NCBI GenBank assembly: GCA_008704415.1
Contig: VXIS01000253.1
Span: 1-64,000 of the forward strand
Direction of reading: 5' to 3'
DNA: 64,000 nt
Origin: Sphaerosporella brunnea
Lineage: Eukaryota; Ascomycota; Pezizomycetes; Pezizales; Pyronemataceae
Shown here: positions 7,921-19,621 of the stretch, one piece after another
Layout: each line of letters opens with the position of its first letter
Numbering within the stretch: position 1 is the first letter of the stretch
The notes under the pieces: model-generated
Databases searched by the model: none
The model's input: the letters and a program-made list of their open reading frames with translations, nothing else
Told to the model about the DNA's origin: nothing
Program-made: the position numbers and the translations under genes

Positions 7921-9970
7921 ATGGCATCTATCATCATCGAGCCCGCCCCTCATGTTCCGCTCCTCGAGGGGAACCCCCAGCAGTATCCTGAGGCCGACAG
8001 CCGTCGCCTCATAGTTAGAAACCCCAGAGAAGTCGCTTCCCTCATCTTGAGAGTTGCAGCGAAAGATGTCCTGGAGTCTATCAATTCCGCGGCAAACATG
8101 GATCAGCTGTTTCAGCAGATCCAAGAGTTGGTCTTTGAGTTAGTCAAGGTCAGGTCCGTGGAGCGTACACTGTGCTCGCACGGATAGTCGAGCAGCAGGA
8201 GCTAACTCGTAGGCTTCATGAGATGGCTATTGCTGAGATGCAGCAACATGTCCAGCTCATGTACCAAGAGCTCAGTCGGTTAGCCAAGCAAGACAACTTG
8301 CAGGCTGATCAGATGGACTGGGAGCCAACCCCAGTCGCCCTCTGGGACCTCAGCGGTCTCCTAGAGGAAGAAGCGGCCAGGAGTCACTGGACGCAGGCCG
8401 AATACCGAGAAGCCGCCTCCGTTCCCCCCATCCCACCGCAATCGTCGCAAGCCTCGCACGTACCCCTCAGGATTGTCCGCAAAGTTCCATCGCGGACAAC
8501 TCCGCTATCAGACCCAGATTTGCTTATAAAGCCGAAGGCGAAAAAGGGAGTTGCTACGCGAAGCAAGCGACCGGTAATCCACCAGACGCCAATACCCTCA
8601 GCACCCCCGACTCGTCGACAACACATGATGAGAGGAGCTGTTGTCCGGCCAGGTGGAACACAAGGGTTGGGAATATCAGGAGAGGTGGAAGGAGGAGATA
8701 GTCAGTCTAGGGGCATGGAAAGCCCCGTAAGGAGGATCGAGAGTCTGGAGCCGGCTGGTGCAGGAGGCGCTGGTGGTTCTGGAGGTAGAAGAGGAGGAAT
8801 CAGTGGAGGACCACCTCCACCAGGAGATTCCGATGACGTTGATGACGACAATTCCAACCCCGAACCAGATCTCCAGCGACAGCCCGTACGCTGGAAGAAG
8901 TGGCACCGTCGCCAAATCATCAAGGAGCTTGGGGCCAATCCAAGGCCCCACATAGAGGCTGAGCAACAGCCAAGGTCGATTAAGGTGCACGAACCAAAGC
9001 CCTTCAAGGGCAAGGAACGAGACCTTAACCGGTTCCTATCGAGCCTGGACTCATACTTCAGGCTCAACCCGAGGTCTTACCCAGACGACCTCACCAAGAT
9101 CCTCTTGGCAGGATTGTTGATGGAAGAGGCGGCGTACGACTGGTTCGCCACCTACAAAATCAACATAGATCGAAAGGAGTTGATCCGTGTCAGAGGATTC
9201 TGGATCAATGACCCCAGCTTCGCCACCTGGAGAGATTTGAGGCTAGTCCTTAGGGCCTCGTTCGGCGGCCGTGTCAATCGTGACAAGGCAGTACAGGAAT
9301 GGCAGAAGTTGCGGCAGACAGCCGGCCTTGATGCCTTCCTGGATGAGGTAACCAGATTGATGTGGATCACTGGTTATGTAGGAGACATGGTCAAGGATAA
9401 GCTCAAGGAGGGGCTGTCCGAGGAACTGTCCAAGGATTGGGCTAAGGTTCGACCTAAGCCTAACGATGTGAGTGCCCAAATGGCCATGTTGCAAGACATG
9501 GGCCATGTCCTTGAAGATTGGGAACGGCACCACAAGAAGTCCACCAATCAAGGTGGCAAGAGCAATGGGAAGGAGAAGGGACAGGGCTCAAAGCCCAATC
9601 CCTGCTTCCAAGCCCTACAGACAAGGCTTCGTCCAGCAAGGACAAGCCGAAGAAAGACAGCACCTGGAAGGATAAGACTGTCGAGCTTAAGGGCATCAGC
9701 AAGGATGTCCTCGATCAGCGAGCTAAGGACAAGCTCTGCTTGAAGTGTGGCAAGAAGAACCACTCCTGGTTCGAATGCTTCACTAAGGAGCCAGTCACCC
9801 AGAAGGTGGCTAGCTCGAAGAAGAGAAAGGCTGAGGACTCAGACGAGAAGTCTGAGAAGAAGGCTAAGGTTGCTAGCACGCAGCCTCAGGCCCCTACAGC
9901 TGCGTCGGGTAGGATCCTGGAGATCCCCGAAGGAGAAGACTCAGATCTGGATATCTGGGCTTTGTAGTTA
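7921..9970 (+). pseudogene. Element A gag, broken by two frameshifts
   Basis: The likely start is ATG 7921 (MASIIIEPAPHVP), 41 bases after the LTR. The protein is spread over three frames: 7921 to about 8165, then about 8165 to 9600, then about 9600 to the stop at 9965-9967. The middle part holds a retrotransposon-Gag-like core (the EPKPFKGKERDLNRFLSSL region, then WFATYK). The last part carries a CCHC knuckle, CLKCGKKNHSWFEC. Unbroken, it would be about 680 residues. It would form the virus-like particle coat and bind the RNA. The frameshifts indicate that this copy is inactive. Confidence 0.85.
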
Positions 9971-10169
9971 GGATTTCATAGTTGAAATTAAATAGTCGTT
10001 CTTAAGGAAAAGGCTCTCTGAGGATGGGTTTAGTACCCGAAATATGCTGGCATATAAGAGTCAGCAAGAGTGCATACAGATAGAAAGACATACCAGTATC
10101 CCACAGAGACGTAGTTCAGCAAGACGTTGCGCTTGCTTAGGTGTCGAAAGGCCTAAGACGTACTGAACC
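9971..10169 (+). other. Non-coding spacer between gag and pol of element A
   Basis: About 200 bp separate the gag stop (9967) from the first pol ATG (10170). I see no open frame joining them. The spacer contains AGTCAGCAAGAGTGC-like purine stretches but no convincing donor/acceptor pair. Family B shows an analogous, longer spacer. Confidence 0.6.
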
Positions 10170-13100
10170 ATGAACCCCCTTAAGAGAAAGACGGTAGTGG
10201 CAGAAAGGCAAATGCCTAAGAAGCCTAGAGTGGATCCTCCAAGACACGGGAAGAGAATGTTCCTAGTGGCAGACATTTGGTGGACCACAGAGTATGGCAA
10301 GTCTCGTAGTTGCAAAGGAAGGTTCTTGATTGACTCAGGATGTTCTGGGCCCATCTTGAATAAAGACTTTGTGTTCGAGCATAAGTTGCCATGGATAAAA
10401 AGAGACACTCCCATCCAAGTGACCGGGGCAGATGGGACCCCATTAGCAGAGACTGGTGCCCGCTATACCAACCTCTTATGTATGAGGATTGGGGAGCACC
10501 AAGAAGAAATGACTTGGGAGATAGGTCAGCTGGAGACAGAGGTCTCGGGCTATATACCCATCTCCTGGTTAGAACAGCACAACCCGGACATAGACTGGCA
10601 GACCGGGACGATGCAGTGGCGCAGTGAGTACTGCCGTCAGCATTGCCTCCCAGTGTCAGTAAGGCAAGCTGTGAAGAACTTTGTTAAGTTACTTCAAGAG
10701 GGCAAGCCTTGGGTTGTGAATAGTATAGATTGGCACGATGAGGAAGGAGGTGACATCGCGGAGAGACTGCCAGAGCAGTACCGCGAATGGGCTTCAGTGT
10801 TCAGTGAAGAAGAAATCAATCGTCTTCCTGACCACACCTCATACGACCATGAGATTAGACTGATAGAAGGGGCAGTACCGCCCTATGGGCCCATATACCC
10901 TCTGTCAGAAAAAGAGTTGGAGGTGTTAAGAGAATACCTCCGCAAGGAACTTGCGTCAGGCAAGATCCGACAGTCCAAGTCAGCAGCTGCGGCCCCTATC
11001 ATCTTCGTCCCTAAGCCTGATGGAAGCCTTCGCTTGTGCGTCGACTATCGAGGGTTAAACAAGGTGACAGTCAAGGACCGCACCCCGCTGCCACTAATGT
11101 CAGAACTTCGTGAGCGATTGGGAAAGGCTAAGATATTCACTAAGCTGGACCTAAAGAATGGGTACAATCTCATTCGAATCGCGGAGGGAGACGAGTGGAA
11201 GACAGCGTTTAGGACGCGATATGGGCTGTTTGAGTACCTGGTCATGCCGTTTGGTCTGTGCAATGCGCCCGCTACCTTTCAGGCTATGATCAACACAGTT
11301 CTTCGAGAACTGTTAGATGAAGGAGTAGTCGTCTATATCGATGACATACTCATCTACTCCGAGACAGAAGAGAGACATATAGAGCTTGTGAAGAAAGTTC
11401 TAGAGAAGTTGAAGCAGACAAGGTTGTGTGCTTCAATAAAGAAGAGTTGTTTCCACGTCTCGGAAGTAGAATACCTAGGATACCAGATATCCTCAGAGGG
11501 GATTTCAATGTCCCCAAGTAAGGTTAAGACCATCCAAGAGTGGGTGGCACCTCAGAAGGTGAAGGACGTGCAAGCCTTTATAGGATTCGCGAACTTCTAC
11601 AGGAGATTCATTAGTGGATTCTCCAAGATAGTTGCGCCGCTGACGGAGTTGACCAAGAAGGGTGTAGCCTTCGAGTGGTCCTCCAAGTGTCAGCAGGCGT
11701 TTGAGGAGCTCAAGAGAAAATTCATTGAGGCTCCTATCCTAGTCCACTTTCATCCTGAAAGACAGACAATTGTGGAGACGGATGCTAGCGACTTTGCGCT
11801 TGCCGCTAATCCTCTCCCAGATACAGGATGATGTCCGATTACACCCAGTAGCCTTTCACTCGCGAAAGTTCAAGCCGGCCGAGATCAACTATGACATTCA
11901 TGACAAGGAAATGTTAGCCATTGTGGTAGCATTTCAAGAATGGGAACATATGTTGAAATCAGTGGCTGGCGAAATCACGGTGTATACGGATCACAAGAAC
12001 TTGGAGTACTTTGCGTCGACAAAGGTGTTGACAAGACGTCAAGCCCGTTGGGCAGAACACCTAGCAGAGTTTAACTTCAAGGTGATATATCGGCCTGGAG
12101 ATAAGAACACAAAGGCTGATGTGTTATCGAGGCGTTGGGACTACGCCCCAGAGGAGGGGAGTAAAGCTCCCGAGATGAGCTTCTTCAAGCCTGGACAACT
12201 CGTAATGAGCTCTGCCAAGCTTGCTGGATCCAGAGAGGTCCAGTTGCCAGAGCCCTTCTTGGAGGCGTTGCGTAGAGCAGCAGCCGCAGACCAAGATTGG
12301 GTGAAGACAAGAGAAGCAGTAGAGAGGCAGGATCCAAATGTAGCAGAGGAGTTTGAGGTTAAAGAGGGACTTCTGTTCTACGAGAATAGATGGGTAATCC
12401 CTAATGACCCACAGCTCAAGCTACGGATCTTGCAAGAGAATCATGACTCAAAGGCAGCAGGCCACTTTGGACAGTTCAAGACCGCAGAAAGAATGAAGCA
12501 GAACTTCTTCTGGTCTAAGATGGACGAGGACGTACGAGACTATGTCAGAAGCTGCGATACTTGTCAGAGAGATAAGACCAGCAGGCATAAGAAGTATGGG
12601 CTGTTGCAGCCCTTAGAGATTCCGTACCGTCCATGGAAGTCTATCTCGATGGACTTTATAGTGGCATTGCCAGAGTCTGACGGCTACACCCAGGTGTGGG
12701 TAATAGTAGACCGTCTCACCAAGATGGCGCACTTCATTCCGTTGAAGACGAATGAAGAGACCCCAGTACAAGAGTTAGCAAAGCTCTTTGCAAAGGAGAT
12801 TTGGAGGCTCCATGGCCTACCCTCAGAAATAGTATCCGATAGGGATGCGAAGTTCACGTCGCACTTGTGGAAGGAGTTGATGGAACATTTGGACGTCAAA
12901 CTGTCTATGTCCACAGCTTTCCATCCACAGACAGATGGACAAACTGAGAGAGTCAACTCGGTGTTGGAGCAGTATGTAAGACACTACTGTTCCTTCCAGC
13001 AGGACGACTGGGTAGACCTGTTGCCGATGGCAGAGTTTGCCTACAATACGGCAGTCTCCGAGACTACCAAGATGTCTCCGTTTCAGGCGAACTATATGTT

Positions 13101-13740
13101 CCAGCCAGAGACACAGTGGGTCAAGCCAGCCGAAGGGCAGGAATGGTCCAATCCAGCAAGCGAGCTATTGCTCACACGTTGGAAGAGAATCTTGGAGTTC
13201 CTGAAAGAGAACATCTATCAAGCACAGACACGAATGGCAAAGTGGCATGACGCAAAAGCACAAAGCCAGCCTTCGTTCAAGGTGGGAGATATGGTGATGA
13301 TAGACGCTCGCAACATACGGACAAAGAGACCCTCAAAGAAGCTTGATCACAAAAAGATCGGGCCGTTCCCAATCATAAAGTTGATAGGGAAACGAGCGGT
13401 GAAAGTCCGGTTGCCTCCAGCTATGGAGATGCATCCAGTCTATCATGTGTCCTTGGTGGAGCCATACAGGGAGTCAAAGCTTCCTGGAAGACACCAAAGT
13501 CCACCTCCTCCCGAGGAGATAGATGGAGAGAAGTACTGGGTGGTCGACAAGATCGCCAAAAGCAGGCTCAACCGGCAGAAGAAGAGGGTTGAGTACTTGG
13601 TGTTCTGGAAAGGCTATCCTCCAGAGGAAGCCACGTGGGAACCATGGGAGCACTTAGAAGGCGACGAAACTGTCAGCCGTATGCTCAAGGAGTTCCATGA
13701 GAGATATCCCCGACAGGCGAGGGATAGTAGAATGAAATGA
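10170..13740 (+). pseudogene. Element A pol polyprotein (PR-RT-RH-IN-chromodomain), one frameshift
   Basis: The frame opens at ATG 10170 (MNPLKRKTVVAE). In order it has an aspartic protease (FLIDSGCSGP), a reverse transcriptase with VYIDDILIYS, the RNase H start (ETDASDFALA), a frameshift at about 11805, then the rest of RNase H ([10 protein letters not shown]), an integrase zinc finger (H..H..CDTCQ), the integrase core (MDFIVALP, STAFHPQTDGQTERVN) and a C-terminal chromodomain (YLVFWKGYPPEEATWEPWEHL). The two frames (10170-11831 and 11770-13740) overlap across one indel. The chromodomain would target insertion to modified histone tails, as known for chromoviruses. The stop is TGA at 13738-13740. 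Confidence 0.92.
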
Positions 13741-13819
13741 AGGATTTCCTTGGTTAGATTCCTTACACTTAAAATTGGAAGTTAGTATCTCGAGACGAGA
13801 TTAGTTAGGAGGGGAGTAA

Positions 13820-14640
13820 TGTCACGGGTATGGTCACGTGACATGTACTCTAAGTAGTCAGCTAGGGGAATAGAATAGAGTCTGCATAGTGATCGCCTCG
13901 AGGGCACGTGATAGCCGGGTGGCTCCGGATCATAGTAGCTAGCTTGAGTGACGCTATGGAAGAACTCGGAGATCGGGTGCCTCAGGTAGGACGCTACCTG
14001 GGAAGCGCATCCGGTTCGGAGATGACAATAGTATAGGCTATTGTTAGAGCTCTTCCGAGATATCTTCGTTGACCTGCCTGTTCCAGGAACTAGCCTGACG
14101 ATCGGAGGGGTCAGGAGTGATCAACCGGAAGGCGTAGAGCCGAAAAAGGGAAGAATCACTCGGCCTAGAACCTCCATAGTAAGTGTGGTTGTTGCGTAAG
14201 GCATGCGACGCAGAAGATCGGGAGATGGAGCCAATAGGGCTGAGCATCTTCCTGCAACACGAGAATACAACGCTTACGGAGCGGGGTATCCGGGTGCGAC
14301 CCATGTCTATGACTCATGATTTGGAATCAAAGAGTGAGTCATAGGAAGGTGGGGCGATCTCTGTGCGCGCCTTGACGCCCGCAGTCGTAGAGACTGTCGG
14401 AAAGCCAGCAAGGAGTAAAGGCTGAGTATTACTCAGGGAGACGGTAGTCTCTGGAGCGGCGTTCTACTATAAGTAGGATTGCTTCCGCCGAGAGAACCCC
14501 TTTATCTTCAGCAACAAGAATCATTAGTGTCCACTCGACAAGATAGCCCTTAAAATTCTATTGTTTAGGATTTTGACTTGCTTTTCCCCAAGGTCACAAG
14601 TTCAATTCCACGACACTCTGGTAGACAGAGCCTCGTTACA
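13820..14640 (+). repeat. Element A 3' LTR
   Basis: The 821-bp LTR is identical to the 5' LTR apart from a few substitutions and a one-base length change in an A run. It is followed by the target duplication ATCTC. Confidence 0.93.
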
Positions 14641-15023
14641 ATCTCTGGCTAGTTAAAAAAGCTTGGTACCCCCACGTGAAAATCGTGGCAATTGTTTATC
14701 TGAGGATTGGAAATTGGCTTTGACGCTTAAAAGCAAATTCCTCAGCATATAAGCCGAAAGGTTTGCTTCAAGTTAAGCGATTATCAGAGTTAGCAGACAT
14801 CGTCATTTGGATATTGTAAGGTTCAGTCTTAACAATATTATCGTTACACACAATCATATTTGCTTTGAATATTTATTCCATTTTCCCTTTGGTATGAATA
14901 TACCCGTACCATTACCAAATCTTTACCGATCAGGTATTTGATAGATTATCGTCTAATCAATGTCTTTTCCTGAGAAAAAGATTACGGCACGCGGTTTAGT
15001 AAACCTAGTGGTTTTACATTAAC

Positions 15024-15051
15024 GTAGTTGAAGTGTAGGGGTGTCTGTGAC
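15024..15051. repeat. Terminus of a family E repeat (copy 4)
   Basis: GTAGTTGAAGTGTAGGGG, followed by TGTCTGTGACA, matches the right terminus of E copies 1 and 3 (1061-1089 and 48271-48299). It begins directly after the TTAAC flank of the old B LTR, so the B element interrupted this E copy. Confidence 0.6.
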
Positions 15052-16214
15052 AGTCACTCCAACCATATTGATCCATCGGTCGGTATTTTTTCTTTTCATG
15101 CCTGGCGACTTCCCCTTTTTAAACATCAGTAGGTTTTCTACTATCTATGATGTTCTTAACTGATGCTTTTCATATTTCTTTCAACCACGTTCATTTTTTT
15201 TTTGTTTTTACACATTTGATGAGCTGTGTGAATGAGCTGGTTTGCGCGGGCCTGCTGTGTGGCATTTGTTTCTATAAAGTTGAATCAACCATGTCTTTCT
15301 ACATTTTGCAATCCCCTGTCTCATCATTTGCGCTGGTGACCACAAACTCAGACCAGCTGTCTTACTGCCAACATATTTTACGCGCACATCATCAATCACC
15401 AACGATTACTGTAGCAAATACAACAGCGCGACCGTGTTGTGCTAGTGATGGTTTTTTCACGTTATGCATGTATCACAAGTAACCCTTTGAGCGCCGCTGT
15501 TGTAATCTACAGATCAAACATGTGGTTACATCATCGTCGCTAGCTACCAACCATCTCCGGTAGCCGACCACTGCGCTCGTCTCTAATCGTTGATTTGAGC
15601 CTCATGATGAGTAAAATTTTTAGGATGTTACATACATTTTCCCGCTGATAATGTTGTCTTCAGTTGAAGCATCAGCTCACCATTGCGTACCAGCCCCTTT
15701 TTCCTAATAGGATGCAGTTGTCGCGCCAAGCTGCGCTAGTGCGCTTACGGTTCAGCGCTCAAAATGGCGCTATTCCCAAAATGGGGTTGTCTCTTCTACC
15801 CGATTCAATACGGTATGAAAATACCTGCAGTGTGCAAATTCCCTTAGCCAAGAGCACCCACGGCCTGACCGCGTGAATAGAACATATACACTTGTCTGTG
15901 GCGGTTTCCCAATGCACCATTGGTTCGCTGCATGAGAGATTTATTTGGGCGAGACTACCTTGGGCAGCGAGAGACACTTGACGGTCTTGCGAGACGTGTG
16001 GGGTGGTCATCAGGAATCACTCACTCGACACCGCCCGAACAATGCTGAAGTTGCAACCAGAATCATTCTTAGGCAAGCGCTTATATTGGAGCTGAGAGAG
16101 GGGTCCCGATTGTCTCCTGTTCAAGAGAGGGAAGTGACAGTTTTTCACGTCAATATCAGATCTCACTCAGTTCTCTGCATGTTAGCTCAAACCTCTATTG
16201 AATCTTAGTACTCA
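15052..16214. other. Intergenic, no gene seen
   Basis: This is A/T-rich sequence with T runs. Plus-strand ORFs at 15147-15482 and 15945-16208 have no recognisable features and lack neighbours in phase. No inverted ends or repeat copies were recognised. It lies downstream of the flavoprotein gene (minus strand, ending at 16215), so part of it may be that gene's 3' UTR. Confidence 0.5.
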
Positions 16215-17919
16215 TTATTGTTCATCCATCTGGGTTATTGTACCTTGTAATTGGCCCGCACGCACTGATTTTGCGGAATTTGCTCCAGCCTTTCGTCCCC
16301 ACACAGTGCCAGCCGTCAACCCGCTCCCACCTGCGCCCTTTTGTTGGTACTTGCCGGAGAGCATGTATTTTTCAGGTGGTTGGAACTTACCAGGATAATT
16401 ACCCCAGAAGAGCCCTCCCACCATTTCACCGCAACAAAACAAGCCCGGAATGGGGTTTTCATTGTGCTTTGAGATAACTGCTGCGGTTTCTGGCTCAATC
16501 TTCAGTCCGCCAAACGTAAATGTAATACCGCAGGTAACCTTGACCGCAAGGAATGGGGCCTGGTCGATAGGCAAGGCCCAATTGGATTTTGGAAGCGACA
16601 GCCTTTTAAAAGATGATTGAGTAGAAAGACCGTCCTTCATTGCGGGATTCCACTTACGGCCCGGAAACTGTTCTCTATTGGCCCGCACAGCTTGATTGTA
16701 CTCTTCGATTGTACGCAGAAACGCATCCTGCGAGACTTGGTCGGTGGCAAACAATTTCTGTGCCAGCTCCTCAAGCGAATGTGCCACGACCTTCTCCCTC
16801 AAAACAGCGCCACCATACTCTTCCTTCCTGAGCCAGCCGATTGTTCTGTCGTCCCAAATCTGGAATGCGATACCACCTGGTTGTTTTAAGATCTCCCGTC
16901 CAAACTTGGCGTAGGTATAATTGCGGAAATCCACGCCTTCGTCCACGAACCTTTTCCCGGCAGAATTCACCATGATTCCAAGTGGATATCCCGACTTTGT
17001 GAACGCATTCGTCAGCACTGGGTCACCTGCGTCTTTCGGTGCTGTGGCGTCCCAGGCCGTTGAATGGCAGCCACTCCAGTTGCCGATGGCTTTGGCTAGG
17101 TCATTGGTCATTCGGAAGCCATCGCCGTTATTGTATGGAGTCCCGCGGACATAAGCGAGATCCCATCCTGGACCCAGATACTGAGCTCGCATCTGCGGGT
17201 TCGCCTCGAAGCCGCCGCACGCCAACACAACCGCGGTAGAATACAAGTCGGTAGGTTTACCGTATCTCAAGACGGTCACACCGATAACGGCACCCGAATC
17301 ATTCGTGATCAGAGCCAGTGCTGGCGTTTCGAACCAAATTGAAACGCCAGCATTTTTCGCCGCTCTTTGATGGTCTTGAACAAGACCTTTTCCGCCGTCC
17401 TTTACGCTGAGGACCTAGAGAGTGCGAACAACTCAGTGACCCAAACCCAGAGATCATGTGCATGATGGGAAGGTGCTGGTTTACCATTCCACCCCAGAAC
17501 TTCTGTCTTCCATTGACTTCGTAGGCCTGACGGTTGAAAGACAGGGTGAATTGGACGCCAATCAGCGAAAGCCATGCGATGGCGTCGCGAGAGTGCCGGA
17601 CCAGCGTCTCGGCCATCACGGGATCGGCTCTCCCATCGGTCACTCGAGCCAAGTCATCGAGGAAGTTCTGCTCGGTGTAGGGCTGCATGTCTATCTTCGC
17701 TGCTTGTGCAGGTGTGACATTACACACTAACGGCAGTACATCCTCCAGGCCACGGAATACGGTTCGAAAGGCACCGGCTGTAAAGTACGTGTTGCCGCCT
17801 GTGCCTTCGGGGCCCTTCTCGATCAGCAGAACGTTTTGCACGCCATGCTGGGCGGCAGTAGTTGCAGCTGAATAACCGGCGTTTCCGGCACCGATCACAA
17901 TGATTCCGAAGTGCATCAT
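16215..17919 (-). CDS. FAD-binding fumarate-reductase/tricarballylate-dehydrogenase-like flavoprotein
   Basis: Predicted exons on the minus strand are 17919-17485, 17414-16391 and 16330-16215, giving 524 residues, usual for the FAD_binding_2 (FrdA/TcuA-like) family. The N-terminus MMHFGIIVIGAGNAGYSAA is the FAD Rossmann fingerprint. GGNTYFTAGAFR, CGGFEANPQMR and GLFCCGEMVGGLFWGNYPG-GSGLTAGTVWGR are the family's active-site and C-terminal FAD-contact blocks. Intron 1 (17484-17415) joins WGGM to VLSVKDGGKG in phase 0. Intron 2 (16390-16331, GTAAGT...GCAG) is 60 bp, in frame and stop-free, so it can be mistaken for a 20-residue insertion. The family reduces or oxidises a carboxylate C=C bond using FAD; the substrate is not deducible. 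The start could also be the second Met. The open frame continues upstream to 18072, but its sequence there is not family-like and contains a 13-G run. Confidence 0.8.
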
Positions 17920-18360
17920 TGGTTCCGGTAGGTTATCTATCGTCCAGAGTGAGGGCAAAAAGACAGGATTAATTCCAATCTCGTGGGGGGGGGGGGGAGT
18001 GGTTTCGGTCGTATAGACGCGGGGAACCCCTGATCGGCAATGCAGTCTCCGTTCCACCAAAACAATGCGCATTGGTTTTTTGATGCCGACTGTAATCGAT
18101 CGATATTCAAATCATTTGAATACAACATTGCTATGTACGATAGTTATTCTGTTCAACCACAGAGGGCCACCACTATCATCACCAACACCGTCAACTTGAA
18201 ACTGGCAGACTTATAATGAAACGTAAAAAACGACTCCATGATATATTCTCCACACAAACTGGGTTGGCAAATGCGGCATTTGCTAAACCATCATTCTCTC
18301 CCAACTCCGCTGCGGGCTCTTGTGCCCGTAGCCTTTGCAACAATCCGCACTGGCATAAAC
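17920..18360. other. Upstream region of the flavoprotein gene
   Basis: This segment holds the putative promoter of the minus-strand flavoprotein gene and a 13-base G run (17985-17997). Around 18262-18292 there is a short inverted repeat (TTGGCAAATGC / GCATTTGCTAA). No independent gene was recognised. Confidence 0.5.
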
Positions 18361-18625
18361 TACTCGACGGATTTTTAAGTATCCGGACACTCAGAAACCC
18401 ACTCCAACTATGCAACGAAAAATCGATTTCTTCACTCTCTTTCACCCAAAAAATCTGTTCTTGAGCTCAAATTTAGGCCGAGAGCTCCCTCGAGCCTTTG
18501 AGCACAAAGAAGTGGAGATTTCGCTTTTTCCTGACGATATTATCCTCGGTGGAACTTTTTTGGTGGGGCGCGCGTGGGTTAGGGTTTCTGTCCAGGGTTT
18601 CCGGATACTTAAAATTCGGCGAGTA
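18361..18625. mobile_element. MITE with CTCG..GGATTTTTAAGTATCCGGA ends
   Basis: The left end TACTCGACGGATTTTTAAGT and the reverse complement of the right end (TACTCGCCGAATTTTAAGT) match for about 24 bases, followed by looser similarity (CAGAAACCC). If TA is the duplicated target, the element is 18363-18623. A third copy of the terminal motif (GTCCGGATACTTAAAATCCGG) lies at about 19609-19630. No coding capacity. Confidence 0.6.
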
Positions 18626-19075
18626 CGGTTGTCGAGAGAGAGGAGCCGCGATTCTGTATTTCGATTCAATGCGCATGTCTATTTCGATTTGCATTCTGAA
18701 AAGCGCGGCAACAAGGTTGGCATTAGTGTTGCGCAGCGCAAGTAAGTAGCGGTTGGCACAGCAATACCTCACTTTGCCAGCAGCCGCCGGGCAGAAGGCG
18801 TGAGATCCATCAGCAATTTGAGCGCGAAGTTGTGATATTTAGTGGTACTCAAGGAAGGCTGAAAAGGCCGGCTGCTGGAAATCGCGTGCCGCAAAAGATC
18901 CAACAGGAGGTTCCACTGTTCCAGCCTTTTAGCTTGCTGGCTGGGTGACGTCATGCCACCAGGCTGTGACGAAATCAAAACGCAGCCCGCAGCCTTCCTG
19001 CGAGCCTCAGTAGCGAACAACAACACATCGAAGCGACAGCAAAATCGAACAGCCACAAAAAAAACCGCAAATATT

Positions 19076-19308
19076 AGGGGGATCCGGCAGGATTCGAGTT
19101 TCTGAGGCTGCTGCTGCCGGCAACTGGGTGCATGCGGAGATGTGATTTGTGGGTTCACTGATGGCCGTTAAGCAGCACTCCAGCTGCTTTGATTGTGGGG
19201 TTCGCATCCCGCACTCTAAATATCTGCTCCTCCGGGTCACGGACTCACAGCTTGCTCTCCACAAATCACCAGTCTCAGAAACTGAAATCCTGGCGGATCC
19301 CTCTGGTA
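19076..19308. repeat. Inverted repeat pair (possible MITE)
   Basis: AGGGGGATCCGGCAGGATTC...GTTTCTGAGGCTG at 19076-19112 is matched in inverse by 19272-19308 (CAGTCTCAGAAACTGAAATCC...GGATCCCTCTGG). The arms are about 36 bp with several mismatches, and the loop is about 160 bp. Target duplications were not resolved. Confidence 0.5.
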
Positions 19309-19442
19309 TGTCGAATCTGAAAAACACTCGCAAGGTCGCGTCATATCGCTTGTTCTACAGCAGCCTAGCGGCCCTTCAAACGCGCCCTAAGTATGTGCGA
19401 ACGACAGGCCTTGCCGCCGTAGAATCTCGCGTAGATGGGATA

Positions 19443-19506
19443 GTGGCAAAGTCACTTGGCCACCTGGCTAAGTCACTGAGCCGCAGAGGCAAAGTGACTA
19501 AGCCAC
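19443..19506. repeat. Imperfect palindrome with GTGGCAAAGTCACT arms
   Basis: GTGGCAAAGTCACTTGGCCA at the left and the inverse of AAAGTGACTAAGCCAC at the right form a roughly 64-bp imperfect palindrome with two further AAGTCACT units inside. Very similar arms occur inside the MITE at about 6205-6272, so the two loci share a repeat module. Confidence 0.55.
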
Positions 19507-19621
19507 GTCCCTGACTCGCGAGAAAATGCGGTAGTGCACGCTGTGTAAGAAGATGCACTGTGCACCCGCCCCGCTACTCGCCGAATTCGTGGCATAGTTG
19601 GGGTACAGGGTGTCCGGATAC

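Larger units (their letters stand above)
7059..14640 (+). mobile_element. Family A Ty3/gypsy chromovirus, full length, frameshifted
   Basis: A 7582-bp element with two LTRs is flanked by the duplication ATCTC (7054-7058 and 14641-14645). Its order is LTR, self-complementary primer site, gag, spacer, pol (protease, RT, RNase H, integrase, chromodomain), purine tract AGGAGGGGAG (about 13808-13816), LTR. The chromodomain and domain order place it in the chromovirus branch of Metaviridae. Two frameshifts in gag and one in pol make this copy defective. It sits inside the older reversed B LTR. Confidence 0.93.
5774..15018 (+). mobile_element. Old family B 3' LTR, reversed, split by a MITE and by element A
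   Basis: Read after removal of 5936-6594 and 7059-14645, this is the reverse complement of the 1018-bp B LTR, from TGTTATACCC (5774) to GGTTTTACA (15011-15018). It is strongly diverged from the young copies, mostly by C-to-T and G-to-A changes. The right flank TTAAC leads into an E-type terminus (15024-15051), so the B element probably inserted into an E copy. Confidence 0.8.

Noticed and set aside
17299..18072. Two separate flavoprotein genes (17299-18072 and 16215-17279)
   Set aside because: They join across a phase-0 intron (17484-17415), and the product has the normal single-gene domain order.
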